From positions 1 to 64,000 of the forward strand of contig JAGIBL010000003.1 in NCBI GenBank assembly GCA_017744365.1: a DNA stretch of 64,000 nucleotides, given 5' to 3'. This document shows positions 27,116 to 35,526 of the stretch, piece by piece; positions within the stretch are counted from its first letter, which is position 1, and the number at the start of each line of letters is the position of its first letter. Position numbers and translations under genes: made by a program. The notes below the pieces were generated by a model. It was not told the origin of the DNA, ran no database searches, and was given only the letters and a program-made list of their open reading frames with translations. The DNA is from Nocardioidaceae bacterium. GTDB taxonomy: Bacteria > Actinomycetota > Actinomycetes > Propionibacteriales > Nocardioidaceae.

Positions 27116-28194
27116 CCACCACAGAGCTGCCCTTCCCCGGCCTGGCCGGCGTCCCGACGAACGCCGAGCCGCAGAACCGCAAGGAGTACACCTCGGACCA
27201 GGAGGTCCGCTGGTGCCCCGGCTGCGGTGACTACGCCGTGCTCGCCGCGGTGCAGGGCTTCTTGCCCGAGCTCGGCCTGCGCCGGGAGAACATCGTCTTC
27301 GTCTCCGGCATCGGCTGCTCCTCGCGGTTCCCGTACTACCTGGACACCTACGGGATGCACTCGATCCACGGCCGTGCCCCGGCGATCGCCACCGGCGTCG
27401 CCACCGCGCGCGAGGACCTGTCGGTCTGGGTGGTCACCGGCGACGGCGACGCGCTCTCCATCGGCGGCAACCACCTCATCCACGCGATGCGGCGCAACGT
27501 GAACCTGAAGATCCTGCTGTTCAACAACCGGATCTACGGGCTCACCAAGGGTCAGTACTCGCCCACCTCCGAGGTCGGCAAGATCACCAAGTCCACCCCG
27601 ATGGGCTCGGTCGACCAGCCGTTCAACCCGGTCTCGCTGGCCCTGGGCGCGGAAGCCTCCTTCGTCGCCCGCACCATCGACTCCGACCGCAAGCACCTGA
27701 CCAGCGTGCTCTCCGCGGCCGCCGCCCACCGGGGCACCGCGCTGGTGGAGATCTACCAGAACTGCCCGATCTTCAACGACGGCGCCTTCGACGCGGTCAA
27801 GGACAACGACACCAAGGCCGACGCGATCATCCCACTGGTGCACGGCGAGCCGATCCGCTTCGGCACCCTCGGCGAGGACGGCCTGGGCTCCAAGGGCGTC
27901 GTCCGCGCGGCCGGCGGCGGTGTCGAGGTCGTCGAGGTGACCGAGGCCAACGTCGGTGACCTCCTCGTCCACGACGAGCAGAACCCGGACCCGTCCACCG
28001 CCTTCGCGATCTCCCGGCTCACCGACGCCGGCGTCCTGCACCAGTCGCCGATCGGCATCTTCCGGTCGGTGCAGCGCCCGACGTACGACGACGGCGCCCG
28101 GGAGCAGATCGCCACCGCCTCCGCCGGCCTCGACGACCGCCCCGCCGCCCTGGCGAAGCTCATCCAGGGCAGCGACACCTGGACCGTCGTCTAA
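27112..28194 (+). CDS. korB: 2-oxoacid:ferredoxin oxidoreductase, beta subunit (KorB)
   Basis: The product is 360 aa. Cys35-Pro-Gly-Cys38 (WCPGCGDYAVL) binds the [4Fe-4S] cluster with a later Cys. The thiamine diphosphate motif is GDGDALSIGGNHLIHAMRRN (about residues 105-124), followed by NNRIYGLTKGQYSPTSE. The C-terminal extension of about 80 residues is usual for the actinobacterial branch. It overlaps korA by four bases (GTGA), which keeps the subunits in step. It converges with the SRPBCC gene across the mirrored repeat array. Confidence 0.94.
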   Translation: MTTTELPFPGLAGVPTNAEPQNRKEYTSDQEVRWCPGCGDYAVLAAVQGFLPELGLRRENIVFVSGIGCSSRFPYYLDTYGMHSIHGRAPAIATGVATAREDLSVWVVTGDGDALSIGGNHLIHAMRRNVNLKILLFNNRIYGLTKGQYSPTSEVGKITKSTPMGSVDQPFNPVSLALGAEASFVARTIDSDRKHLTSVLSAAAAHRGTALVEIYQNCPIFNDGAFDAVKDNDTKADAIIPLVHGEPIRFGTLGEDGLGSKGVVRAAGGGVEVVEVTEANVGDLLVHDEQNPDPSTAFAISRLTDAGVLHQSPIGIFRSVQRPTYDDGAREQIATASAGLDDRPAALAKLIQGSDTWTVV

Positions 28195-28310
28195 CGCTGA
28201 CCCGTCGCAAAAGTACTCATCTGAACGCTGACCCGTCGCAAAGGTGCACGTGTACGTGCACCTTTGCGACGGGTCAGCGCAATTACGTGCACCTTTGAGC
28301 CGGGTCAGCG
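28193..28310. repeat. Mirror-symmetric repeat array A (2 direct + 2 inverted copies, 31-bp period)
   Basis: Direct copies of CGCTGACCCGTCGCAAA lie at 28195-28211 and 28226-28242. Inverted copies lie at 28263-28279 (exact) and 28294-28310 (two mismatches). Each outer/inner pair is separated by exactly 14 nt, and all four are symmetric about 28252.5. The centre GGTGCACGTGTACGTGCACC is itself palindromic, so 28226-28251 and 28254-28279 form a perfect 26-bp inverted repeat with a 2-nt loop. The array fills the gap between convergent korB and SRPBCC genes and contains the SRPBCC stop codon. It could act as a bidirectional terminator or as a REP-like element. Confidence 0.9.
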
Positions 28311-28763
28311 TTGCTCAGCCTGCTGCTTCAGCCCGGCGAGTCCCTTCTCGAAGTCCTTGCCGACGAGCTTGTCCATGTTCATGAACAGGGCGAACAAGCG
28401 GCCCAGGCCGCGGTGCTCGCCGGCCATGGTCCAGGTGACCTCGGTGGACTGTCCCTCGGAGGTCACTTCGAAGTGCACCTGGTTGGTGGCCTTCCAGGGC
28501 TTGAGGAACGCCAGCGTGATGTCGATCCGCTCGGGGGTGATCCCGGTGATCTCCATCGAGCCCTGGCCGGCCTTGCTGTTGCCCTTCCAGGCGTAGTGCG
28601 CACCCACGCCGGAGTCGGGGCCGGTGTAGGTCCGCTCCAGGTTCGGGTCCAGGCCCTCCCACGGCGACCAGGACTGCCAGGCGTGGAAGTCCTCGATCAG
28701 CGGGCGGACCTTCTCGGCGGGTGCGGCGATCGTCGTACGACGGCTGACGGTGAACTCGCTCAT
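28305..28763 (-). CDS. SRPBCC-family (polyketide cyclase/dehydrase-like) protein
   Basis: The product is 152 aa with a helix-grip fold: FTVSRRTTIAAPAEKVRPLIEDFHAWQSWSPWEG at the N-terminus and AGEHRGLGRLFALFMNMDKLVGKDFEKGLAGLK at the C-terminus. These are typical of small actinobacterial SRPBCC proteins of unknown ligand. Its stop codon lies inside the last copy of repeat array A. Its first nine codons and promoter lie within the left 81-bp direct repeat, and the same stretch is duplicated at 35501-35582. Confidence 0.87.
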   Translation of the reverse strand: MSEFTVSRRTTIAAPAEKVRPLIEDFHAWQSWSPWEGLDPNLERTYTGPDSGVGAHYAWKGNSKAGQGSMEITGITPERIDITLAFLKPWKATNQVHFEVTSEGQSTEVTWTMAGEHRGLGRLFALFMNMDKLVGKDFEKGLAGLKQQAEQR

Positions 28764-28818
28764 GCCCGCCACCTTAGGAGCCCGAGCGCCGCCTAGGGTG
28801 ACCTCGTGTCCGAGCAGC
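28738..28818. repeat. Left direct repeat flanking the Rhs block (DR-L)
   Basis: These 81 bp recur at 35501-35582 (82 bp) with one indel (CC here, CCC on the right) and no other difference that I can see. The repeat holds the start of the SRPBCC gene (28763, minus strand), the divergent promoter region and the first codons of a RarD-like frame (GTG at 28806), which then runs into foreign sequence. That rarD start is therefore a dead remnant; the intact gene begins in the right copy. Confidence 0.92.
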
Positions 28819-28998
28819 ACCGGCGATGTCCAGCAAACTCATTAACAGAACGATAAACTGTCGATATATCTGTTCTGCTCGGTGATCTGCCTGCACGGTT
28901 GGAAGATTTTGACACTCTTGTATACGCCCGAGTTTCGATTGCCCTAGCATCGCTGCCAAACCGTGTGAACCGCCCATGGACTCCTTCTGGAGGGCTCG
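28819..28998. other. AT-rich upstream region of rhs inside the inserted block
   Basis: These 180 bases contain no gene that I can support. They are notably AT-rich (stretches such as GATAAACTGTCGATATATC) and hold a 6-bp inverted repeat CAGAAC/GTTCTG (28846-28851 and 28872-28877). A TTGACA hexamer at 28909-28914 has no clear -10 at 17 nt. The rhs promoter is probably here. Confidence 0.5.
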
Positions 28999-31900
28999 AT
29001 GCTGCGACGTTCGGCTTCTTTCATTCTCATTGGCCTGGCCCTGACGCTCGCGCTCGAGTCGTCGCCGGCTGTCGCGACGCCGATTCTTTCCCGATCAGGC
29101 TCCAGCCTGGTCCTTCAGAACCCCCATTCCGGCCAGGAGACGACAAAGACGAAGGCACCACGCATCGCAGGTACGCAGCGAAACTTGCATCCACGTAGGG
29201 TCACGGCGCCGCGAACGGACTGGCGCGCCGCGCGGAAGACCGAGGTCCCGACCTGGTTCGGGCGACGTGCGAAGCATGGAACGGATGTGCCGGCCGTCGT
29301 CCCCGTCTCGGGCGGTGGGAAATACCACGCGACGCAGACTCCGCAGGTGCAAGGCGCTCCGGCCCCGGAGTTGGCGCCCAAGGCCCAGGTTCGTAGTTCG
29401 GTGGCGACGGACGATCCGGTGGTGGTTGGCGGTGGGACTCGAGGTGGTATCAATCCCAACGCCGTTGGCTGTTCGTCATCCTATTCACTGGACTTCGAGC
29501 AGTTTGCAAACGCCGACTACACCAAGCTCGACCTGCTCGGCCCGATCCATGGGTTCACGTTCACTGGGAACTCGACGATGTGGCGCAGTATCCGCTACTA
29601 CAACCACCCGGCTTACACCACGCAGCTGACCGGTGGGGCTTGGATGGACTTCGCCGGCACCTCCGGCACGATCACCTTCGCGAAGGGGCCCGTCTCGTCG
29701 TTCAGCCTATTGGCTTCAATCGGCACGAGTTCCTACCTGGATGCCTACGACTCGTCGGGCAACCTGCTGGCAACTGCTGGGCCCTCGGGGTCGAATGTCT
29801 ACAGCGGAACCGAGACCGAGTTCCGGATCGTGGCTTCTGCTCCGGTGATTGACCACGTGGTCTGGCACCAGGACTGGTCAAACTCCGGAATCATCGACAT
29901 GTTCTGCGCTAACGGATCCTACTTCGGTGCGCTGCCCTTGGCCCAGACCTTCGGCAACGGCACCTGCAATTGCGACTCTCCCAAGCAGTTCCAGACCGGC
30001 CGCCCGGTGAACACCGCGACCGGCGCGCTGACGGAGCAATTCACCGACATCTCCGTGCCTGCCCCGGGCGTGAACTTCGAGATGAGTCGGTCCTACACCT
30101 CGGCAGACACCACATCGGGCGCAATGGGGCCAGGATGGACATTCGGGTATAACGCATCGCTGGCGTTCGTCGGGAGCGACATTGTGGTCCGCAGCGAGGA
30201 CGGCCAGCAACTCTACTTCACCGCCCCAGCAAGTGGAACCAACTACACCCCGCCCCTGGGCACGACCACGCGACTGAGCGGAAGTTCCTCCACCGGATGG
30301 ACCTTCACCAAGACCGATCAATCAACTTTGAGCTTCAACTCAGCCGGCAAGCTCACCGGAACCTACGACCGACTCGGACAAGGCCTGACCTTCAGCTACA
30401 GCGGCGGCAACCTCGTCACCGCCACCGACGCTGCCGGCCGCGTCTTCAGCTTCACCTACTCCGGGGGTCTGCTGACCCAAGTGGCACTCGCGGATGGACG
30501 CACCGTCGTGTATGGCTACACGAGTGGACGGCTCACCAGTGTCACCAATATGCGCGGGAAGACCTCCACGCTCGCCTACGACAGTGCCGGTCGGCTGGCA
30601 TCAATCCTCGACCCGAACGGCCACTACCTGTTCCAGACGGTCTACGACTCGACCGGCCGGGTGATCCAGCAAACCGATCCTCGCGGCAAGCTCACGTCGT
30701 TCGCCTGGGACCCCGGCACCCAGACATCTACTCGCACCGATCCGCGCGGCAAGGTCTGGACCGAGGTCTACAGCTCGAACGTGCTGCTCCAGCAGACCGA
30801 CCCCCTCGGTAACACGACCAGCTACGAGTACGACGACCAGCTCAACAAGACAGCGATCATCGACGCGCGCGGCAAGAAGACGACGATGACCTACGACGCC
30901 GCGGGCAACATGCTGACCCGCAAGGGCCCGGCGCCATCGTCGGTCTCCGAGACGTGGACCTATACGCCGTTCAACGCGGTCGCAACCTACACAAACGGGC
31001 GCGGGAAGACGACGACCAACGAGTACTACGCGAACCAGCTGCCCAAGAAGGTCACCGATCCGCTCGGTCGCGCCACTTCATACACCTGGACCAGCAGCGG
31101 GTTGTTGGACACGGTGACCGACCCGCGCGGCAAGGTCACCGACTTCGGTTACAACGCCGCCGGCAACCGGACATCGATGCTTTCGCCAGAGGGAAACCTG
31201 ACGACCTTTGGGTATGACGGCTATGGGCGGCGGACCTCGATGGTCGAGCCACGGGGAAATGTCTCGGGGGCTGATCCCAACCAATACAAGACGACCTGGC
31301 AGTTCAACGCCGAAGACCAGGTCACGAAGGTCACGGACGCCCTCGGACGGGACACGACGAATACCTATGACGACACCGGAAACCTGATCAAGGTCACCGA
31401 TGCCGACCTGAAGGACACCAAGTTCGAATACGACGAGGACAATCAGGTCACCAAGGTGACCGATCCGCGCGGCTCGGAGACCACCACCAGTTACGACAAC
31501 AACGGCAACGTCTCGAGCGTATCGACACCCGCAGGTTCGACCACGTACACCTACGACAACGTGAACCGGGTCGCCACCGAGGTCATGCCACGTGGCAGCA
31601 CCCCAGGCGAGACGCCGAGCGTATTCACCCGGACCTACACCTACGACGGCAACGGCAACCTCCTCACCAAATCCAATCCGACCGCGGGCACAACGACGAT
31701 CGCCTACGACGAACTCAACCGGCCAGTCAGCATCACCGATGCCCACGGCAAAGTGACTACGAAGGCCTACAACGCCGACGGCAAGCTGACCTCCTCGACC
31801 GATCCGCTGAACCACACCACCACCTACACCTACGACGACGCCGACCAGCCAATCTCGATGACCGACCCGCTCAGCAAGGTCACCCAGTACGGCTACGACC

Positions 31901-34542
31901 TCACCGGCAACCTCACGTCGACGACGACTCCACTCGGAAACGTGCAGAAGTGGACCTACGACGGCGACGGGCGCCAGGTCACCAGCGTCGACCCGCGCGG
32001 AAACGTCACGGGCGGAACTCCGAGTCAATACACGACCACGAACACCTACGACCCCGCGGGTCACTTGCTCACCGTCACCGATCCACTGAGCCACGTCACC
32101 ATTTACAGCTATGACCGTGTGGGGAACCTGACTAGCAGAAAGGACCCGCGCAACAATTCCACGACGTACAGCTACGACGTCATGAACCGGCTCAAGACCG
32201 TCACCGACCCGCTCAGCAAGACAACGACCTATGCCTACGACGCTGGCAGCAACGTGACCAGTCGGACCGACGCCAACTCACACGTCACGACCTACACCTA
32301 CGACCAGGCCGGCCGGATGACCCAGAAGACAACTCCGATCGGAACCTGGAAGAACGAATACGACGCCGCCGGCAACCTGACCAAGACAGAGACAGCCGCT
32401 GGCGTCGCTACACCGACCGCTGGCGATGGCACCGTCGTCAAGACCTACGACGCGCTCGACCGCCTCACCAGCATTGACTACTCAGACACCACACCCGACG
32501 TGACGTTCGGCTACGACGAACTCCATCCGACATCGATGACCGACAACGCGGTTTCCGGAGCAGCCAGCGAGACCTACACGTACGACGACGCAGGACAACT
32601 GACCGGGATCGCACGCGGCACCTCAGCCTTCACCTACACCTACGACAACGACGGTCGCCTGACCAGTCGTGTCGTTCCCGACGGCCGCACGATCACCCAG
32701 ACCTGGGACGACGACTCCCGTCCAACCGGCGTCACCAGCGGCTCGGTCACGACGAGCTACACCTACGACGCTGCCGGGAACCGAACCGGTACGACGTTCG
32801 GCAACGGCGTCTCCGAGACGAGGACCTACGACGAAGCCGGCCGACTCGCGAACCTGAGCACCAAGAAAGGCACAACCACGATCTCGACCCACACCTTCAC
32901 CCGAGACGCCAACGGCAACCCGACCAGCATCGGCCGGACCTACCCGGGCGGTCAGGGCGAGACCTACACCTACGACGAGAACAACCGCGTCGCCAGCATC
33001 TGCTGGTCCGGGAACTGCATCCCCGGCACGACCCCCGAGAGCCGCTACACCTACGACGCCGTCGGCAACAAGGTCGCCGAGTTCCGAAGGCAGGGCGGAT
33101 TCATCGGCACGATCACCTCGACCTACAACGATGCCGACCAGCTGACCCACACGCACAAGCCGCCGTACGCGCTGAACCAGGCAGTCGACGTCGACTTCAC
33201 CTACGACGCCAACGGCAACCAGATCACTGCGGGGTCCAAGACGTTCACCTACGACCTGGAGAACCGGCTCAAGACCTCGACGACCGGCGCGACGACGACC
33301 ACCTACACCTACGACGGCGAGGGAACTCGTCTGAAGGCGGTCACCGGCACCAGCACGACCAACTTCACCTGGGACAAGAACTACCCACTGCCCGAGCTCA
33401 TGGCCGAGGCGATGCCGACCGGAACCCGGACGTATCTCGATGACCCGGACGGCGATCCGATCGCCATCGTGAACCCCGGCACCGGGACCGGCTCCGGTAT
33501 CCAGTACCTGCATCCCAACGGCAACGGCTCGATCTCCGCGCTGACCGACTCCGCGGGGGTGCGCGACAACAGCTACAGCTACGAGCCGTTCGGCTCCAAC
33601 CGGCCCAGCCCGACCAACCAGGACAGCGTCGCGAACCCGATCCAGTTCGCCAGCGAGTACCTGGACTCCAACAGCAACCGCTACCACCTGCGGGCCCGCG
33701 ACTACGACCCCACGACCGGTCGCTTCAACTCCCTGGACCCGCGGGCCCAAGACATCACCGACCCATACGTGAGCGAATACATCTACGCCAACGATCAGCC
33801 CGCTACCCGGATCGACCCCAGCGGCATGCGCGATTGCTCTCGATACGACGTGTGGTGTCAGGTCGGCTTGCCGAATCCCTTCGAAAAGGGTCCGAGCGCG
33901 GCAAAGGACGGGCTGAACACGATCTGGGAGCTCGACAAGAAGATCGGCCAATACCTCCCGGATCCCATGATGCCCAGCCAGACCATGGGCGACGAACTCC
34001 AAGGACTCGAGGACACCGCCAGAGGCATCGTCAACAGCGTCACCGGCTGTGCAGACCACCAGAGCCTTCAGTGCGGATTGCTCTTCATCTACACTTTCAC
34101 GGCCCTTCTCTCGCGTGGCCGCAGCGCCGAGATCGAAGGCGAGGCGTCGACCTTCTGCGAAAGGCTGTTTGGACTATTCAGGAGCTCCGGACCGATCACG
34201 ACCGCAAACGCGGTGGACATCGGCGGCGCCCGATTCGCGCAGAAGTCCTTCACCGAGATGTTCAGCAGTGGCGGGCGATTCGCAGGCAAGAGCATCGATG
34301 ATGTAGCTAGTTTGCTCAGGTCGGGGGCCTTGTCCCCGAAGGACGTCCCGATCGACGTCATCGTGCGAGACGGGAACACCCTGATCCTCAACACGCGCTC
34401 AGCGCAGGCTCTCATCAGGGCAGGCATCCCGCGATCGTCGTGGAACGTGATCGATCGGACCGGGCAGGCGGCTTACGAAGCTCGGCTCACGGGCCAGCTC
34501 AATCGCAATGGGCTCACGAGTTCTGGGACTGAGCTGCCATGA
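28999..34542 (+). CDS. Secreted Rhs/YD-repeat polymorphic toxin
   Basis: The product is 1847 aa. It has a Sec-type signal peptide (LRRSASFILIGLALTLAL, cleavage near AVA-TP, residue 26). A DUF6531-like segment (GRPVNTATGALTEQ; RSYTSADTTSGAMGPGW) is at about 333-400. Dozens of YD repeats of the form TYDxxGNLxxxTD run from about 430 to 1500. The Rhs core (HLRARDYDPTTGRFNSLDP, about 1565) ends at the DPSGM motif (about 1607), where Rhs proteins are often cleaved to release the toxin. The last 240 residues differ in character and form the toxin tip; I cannot assign its fold. The stop overlaps the next gene (ATGA). Codon use is less GC-biased than in the neighbours, so it is foreign. Confidence 0.92.
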   Translation: MLRRSASFILIGLALTLALESSPAVATPILSRSGSSLVLQNPHSGQETTKTKAPRIAGTQRNLHPRRVTAPRTDWRAARKTEVPTWFGRRAKHGTDVPAVVPVSGGGKYHATQTPQVQGAPAPELAPKAQVRSSVATDDPVVVGGGTRGGINPNAVGCSSSYSLDFEQFANADYTKLDLLGPIHGFTFTGNSTMWRSIRYYNHPAYTTQLTGGAWMDFAGTSGTITFAKGPVSSFSLLASIGTSSYLDAYDSSGNLLATAGPSGSNVYSGTETEFRIVASAPVIDHVVWHQDWSNSGIIDMFCANGSYFGALPLAQTFGNGTCNCDSPKQFQTGRPVNTATGALTEQFTDISVPAPGVNFEMSRSYTSADTTSGAMGPGWTFGYNASLAFVGSDIVVRSEDGQQLYFTAPASGTNYTPPLGTTTRLSGSSSTGWTFTKTDQSTLSFNSAGKLTGTYDRLGQGLTFSYSGGNLVTATDAAGRVFSFTYSGGLLTQVALADGRTVVYGYTSGRLTSVTNMRGKTSTLAYDSAGRLASILDPNGHYLFQTVYDSTGRVIQQTDPRGKLTSFAWDPGTQTSTRTDPRGKVWTEVYSSNVLLQQTDPLGNTTSYEYDDQLNKTAIIDARGKKTTMTYDAAGNMLTRKGPAPSSVSETWTYTPFNAVATYTNGRGKTTTNEYYANQLPKKVTDPLGRATSYTWTSSGLLDTVTDPRGKVTDFGYNAAGNRTSMLSPEGNLTTFGYDGYGRRTSMVEPRGNVSGADPNQYKTTWQFNAEDQVTKVTDALGRDTTNTYDDTGNLIKVTDADLKDTKFEYDEDNQVTKVTDPRGSETTTSYDNNGNVSSVSTPAGSTTYTYDNVNRVATEVMPRGSTPGETPSVFTRTYTYDGNGNLLTKSNPTAGTTTIAYDELNRPVSITDAHGKVTTKAYNADGKLTSSTDPLNHTTTYTYDDADQPISMTDPLSKVTQYGYDLTGNLTSTTTPLGNVQKWTYDGDGRQVTSVDPRGNVTGGTPSQYTTTNTYDPAGHLLTVTDPLSHVTIYSYDRVGNLTSRKDPRNNSTTYSYDVMNRLKTVTDPLSKTTTYAYDAGSNVTSRTDANSHVTTYTYDQAGRMTQKTTPIGTWKNEYDAAGNLTKTETAAGVATPTAGDGTVVKTYDALDRLTSIDYSDTTPDVTFGYDELHPTSMTDNAVSGAASETYTYDDAGQLTGIARGTSAFTYTYDNDGRLTSRVVPDGRTITQTWDDDSRPTGVTSGSVTTSYTYDAAGNRTGTTFGNGVSETRTYDEAGRLANLSTKKGTTTISTHTFTRDANGNPTSIGRTYPGGQGETYTYDENNRVASICWSGNCIPGTTPESRYTYDAVGNKVAEFRRQGGFIGTITSTYNDADQLTHTHKPPYALNQAVDVDFTYDANGNQITAGSKTFTYDLENRLKTSTTGATTTTYTYDGEGTRLKAVTGTSTTNFTWDKNYPLPELMAEAMPTGTRTYLDDPDGDPIAIVNPGTGTGSGIQYLHPNGNGSISALTDSAGVRDNSYSYEPFGSNRPSPTNQDSVANPIQFASEYLDSNSNRYHLRARDYDPTTGRFNSLDPRAQDITDPYVSEYIYANDQPATRIDPSGMRDCSRYDVWCQVGLPNPFEKGPSAAKDGLNTIWELDKKIGQYLPDPMMPSQTMGDELQGLEDTARGIVNSVTGCADHQSLQCGLLFIYTFTALLSRGRSAEIEGEASTFCERLFGLFRSSGPITTANAVDIGGARFAQKSFTEMFSSGGRFAGKSIDDVASLLRSGALSPKDVPIDVIVRDGNTLILNTRSAQALIRAGIPRSSWNVIDRTGQAAYEARLTGQLNRNGLTSSGTELP

Positions 34543-34940
34543 CAGCCATCGGAACGAAGCGAGTAGTCGGGCCACTATCTCCGCCGCCGTCGGCCTTCAC
34601 CGAGGACGTCGTGTTCACTCACCCGGGCGGGGATGCTGAACTACGGTGCCGCTACGAGCGAAGCGGATCGATGTACATCGGCGGCCTTCGGTTTCAGCGG
34701 GTGCGCGCCTACAGGTTCCGAGCAGAAGGGCACTGCACGCCCTGGCACATTGAAGACGCCTATGACACCCTCGTCGAGGTGGAACAGTCCGAATGGGTCG
34801 CGGAGCTGCTGGCGGCTGAGCCGAGCGAGACTTGGGGCCACTGGAAGATCCGGCATTTTCTGATCTACCTGGACGGCGCGGGTGCTTATGAGGTCGCTTC
34901 CGAGGACGTCGAGTGGCTGCCGGAGGAACCGGCATCGTGA
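34539..34940 (+). CDS. Candidate immunity protein for the Rhs toxin
   Basis: The product is 133 aa. I recognise no family. It is small, soluble and rich in aromatic and acidic residues, with no signal peptide or membrane segment. The C-terminal pattern HFLIYLDGAGAYEVASEDVEWL resembles many small cytoplasmic immunity proteins in general style only. Its ATG overlaps the rhs stop by four bases, and its own stop overlaps the kptA GTG in the same way. A small orphan gene directly after an Rhs C-terminus is the normal place for cognate immunity. The function is inferred from position. Confidence 0.65.
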   Translation: MTAIGTKRVVGPLSPPPSAFTEDVVFTHPGGDAELRCRYERSGSMYIGGLRFQRVRAYRFRAEGHCTPWHIEDAYDTLVEVEQSEWVAELLAAEPSETWGHWKIRHFLIYLDGAGAYEVASEDVEWLPEEPAS

Positions 34941-35488
34941 CGGTGACCGACGCTGAGCTGAGCCGGGTCGTGTCTCATGCCCTTCGCCACGAGCCCTGGG
35001 TATACGAGCTGGAATTGGACCAAGAAGGCTGGGCCCCGGTCGATCAGCTGCTTACCTCATTACGCGAGAAAGGCGGCGACTGGGATGCCGTCGACCGCGA
35101 CGCGCTGGAGCGAATGGTCACGACCGGCGCGAAGGAGAGGCACGAGCTCCATGGCGATCGGATCCGAGCGCTCTACGGCCACTCGGTGCCTGGCCGTATC
35201 CAGTTGCAGCCCGCGATCCCGCCCACTCGTCTGTTTCACGGAACCGCGCCACAGACCTGGGCGGCTATCCGGGCCGGTGGCCTGCTGCCGATGCAACGCC
35301 AGTTCGTGCACCTGTCCATGGATCGCGAGACCGCACTGATGGTGGGCCGACGCAAGACCTTCAGCCCAGTCCTGCTGGTGGTCGACGCATCGGCGGCCGC
35401 TGGAGCTGGGACAGCGTTCTACCGAGGCAGCGAGTTGGTCTGGCTCACTGACAGCGTTCCTGCACGATTCATCGACACCGCGGAGTAG
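34937..35488 (+). CDS. kptA: RNA 2'-phosphotransferase (KptA/Tpt1 family)
   Basis: The product is 183 aa, a normal KptA length. The winged-helix half opens with LSRVVSHALRHEP (Arg17-His18, a conserved catalytic pair) and EGWAPVDQLLTSLR. Then come AKERHELHGDRIRALYGHS, LFHGTAPQTW, FVHLSMDRETALMVGRR and GTAFYRGSELVWLTDSVPARF, the complete Tpt1 signature with its NAD-binding Arg/His residues. The enzyme uses NAD+ to remove a 2'-phosphate from RNA, releasing ADP-ribose 1'',2''-cyclic phosphate. GTG at 34937 overlaps the immunity gene. It is a full-length gene within the inserted block, not a fragment. Whether it aids immunity, repairs toxin-damaged RNA or is a passenger is open. Confidence 0.9.
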   Translation: MTVTDAELSRVVSHALRHEPWVYELELDQEGWAPVDQLLTSLREKGGDWDAVDRDALERMVTTGAKERHELHGDRIRALYGHSVPGRIQLQPAIPPTRLFHGTAPQTWAAIRAGGLLPMQRQFVHLSMDRETALMVGRRKTFSPVLLVVDASAAAGAGTAFYRGSELVWLTDSVPARFIDTAE

Positions 35489-35500
35489 CCAGCATGACGG

Positions 35501-35526
35501 CGACGGCTGACGGTGAACTCGCTCAT
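35501..35526 (-). pseudogene. Duplicated 5' stub of the SRPBCC gene
   Basis: The first nine codons of the SRPBCC gene (start 28763) are repeated here in the right direct repeat. Beyond 35501 the frame continues into unrelated kptA-side sequence with no SRPBCC similarity. Any transcription from this copy of the promoter would run antisense into kptA. Confidence 0.8.

Larger units (their letters stand above)
28819..35500. mobile_element. Inserted Rhs toxin block bounded by 81/82-bp direct repeats
   Basis: The segment between the two repeats separates the host SRPBCC and rarD genes, which the repeats show were once divergent neighbours about 40 bp apart. It carries rhs, a candidate immunity gene and kptA on one strand. 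It is visibly richer in A/T and in A/T-ending codons than the flanks, especially at 28819-29000. No integrase, transposase or terminal inverted repeat is visible, so it is either a passenger mobilised in trans or was gained by recombination. The repeats may be attachment sites or a duplication made on insertion. Confidence 0.75.

Noticed and set aside
28846-28877. CAGAAC/GTTCTG inverted repeat as a terminal repeat of a transposon
   Set aside because: No matching copy is found near the right end at 35489-35500 and no transposase is present; six-base arms are weak evidence.
29900-33600. Tandem DNA repeats or CRISPR within the Rhs gene
   Set aside because: The periodic similarity is at protein level (YD repeats) and varies in sequence and length; it is part of one intact coding frame.
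34937-35488. KptA as the direct immunity protein of the Rhs toxin
   Set aside because: It is a full enzyme with all Tpt1 motifs, and a separate small orphan gene occupies the normal immunity position directly after the toxin. An accessory role is more likely.
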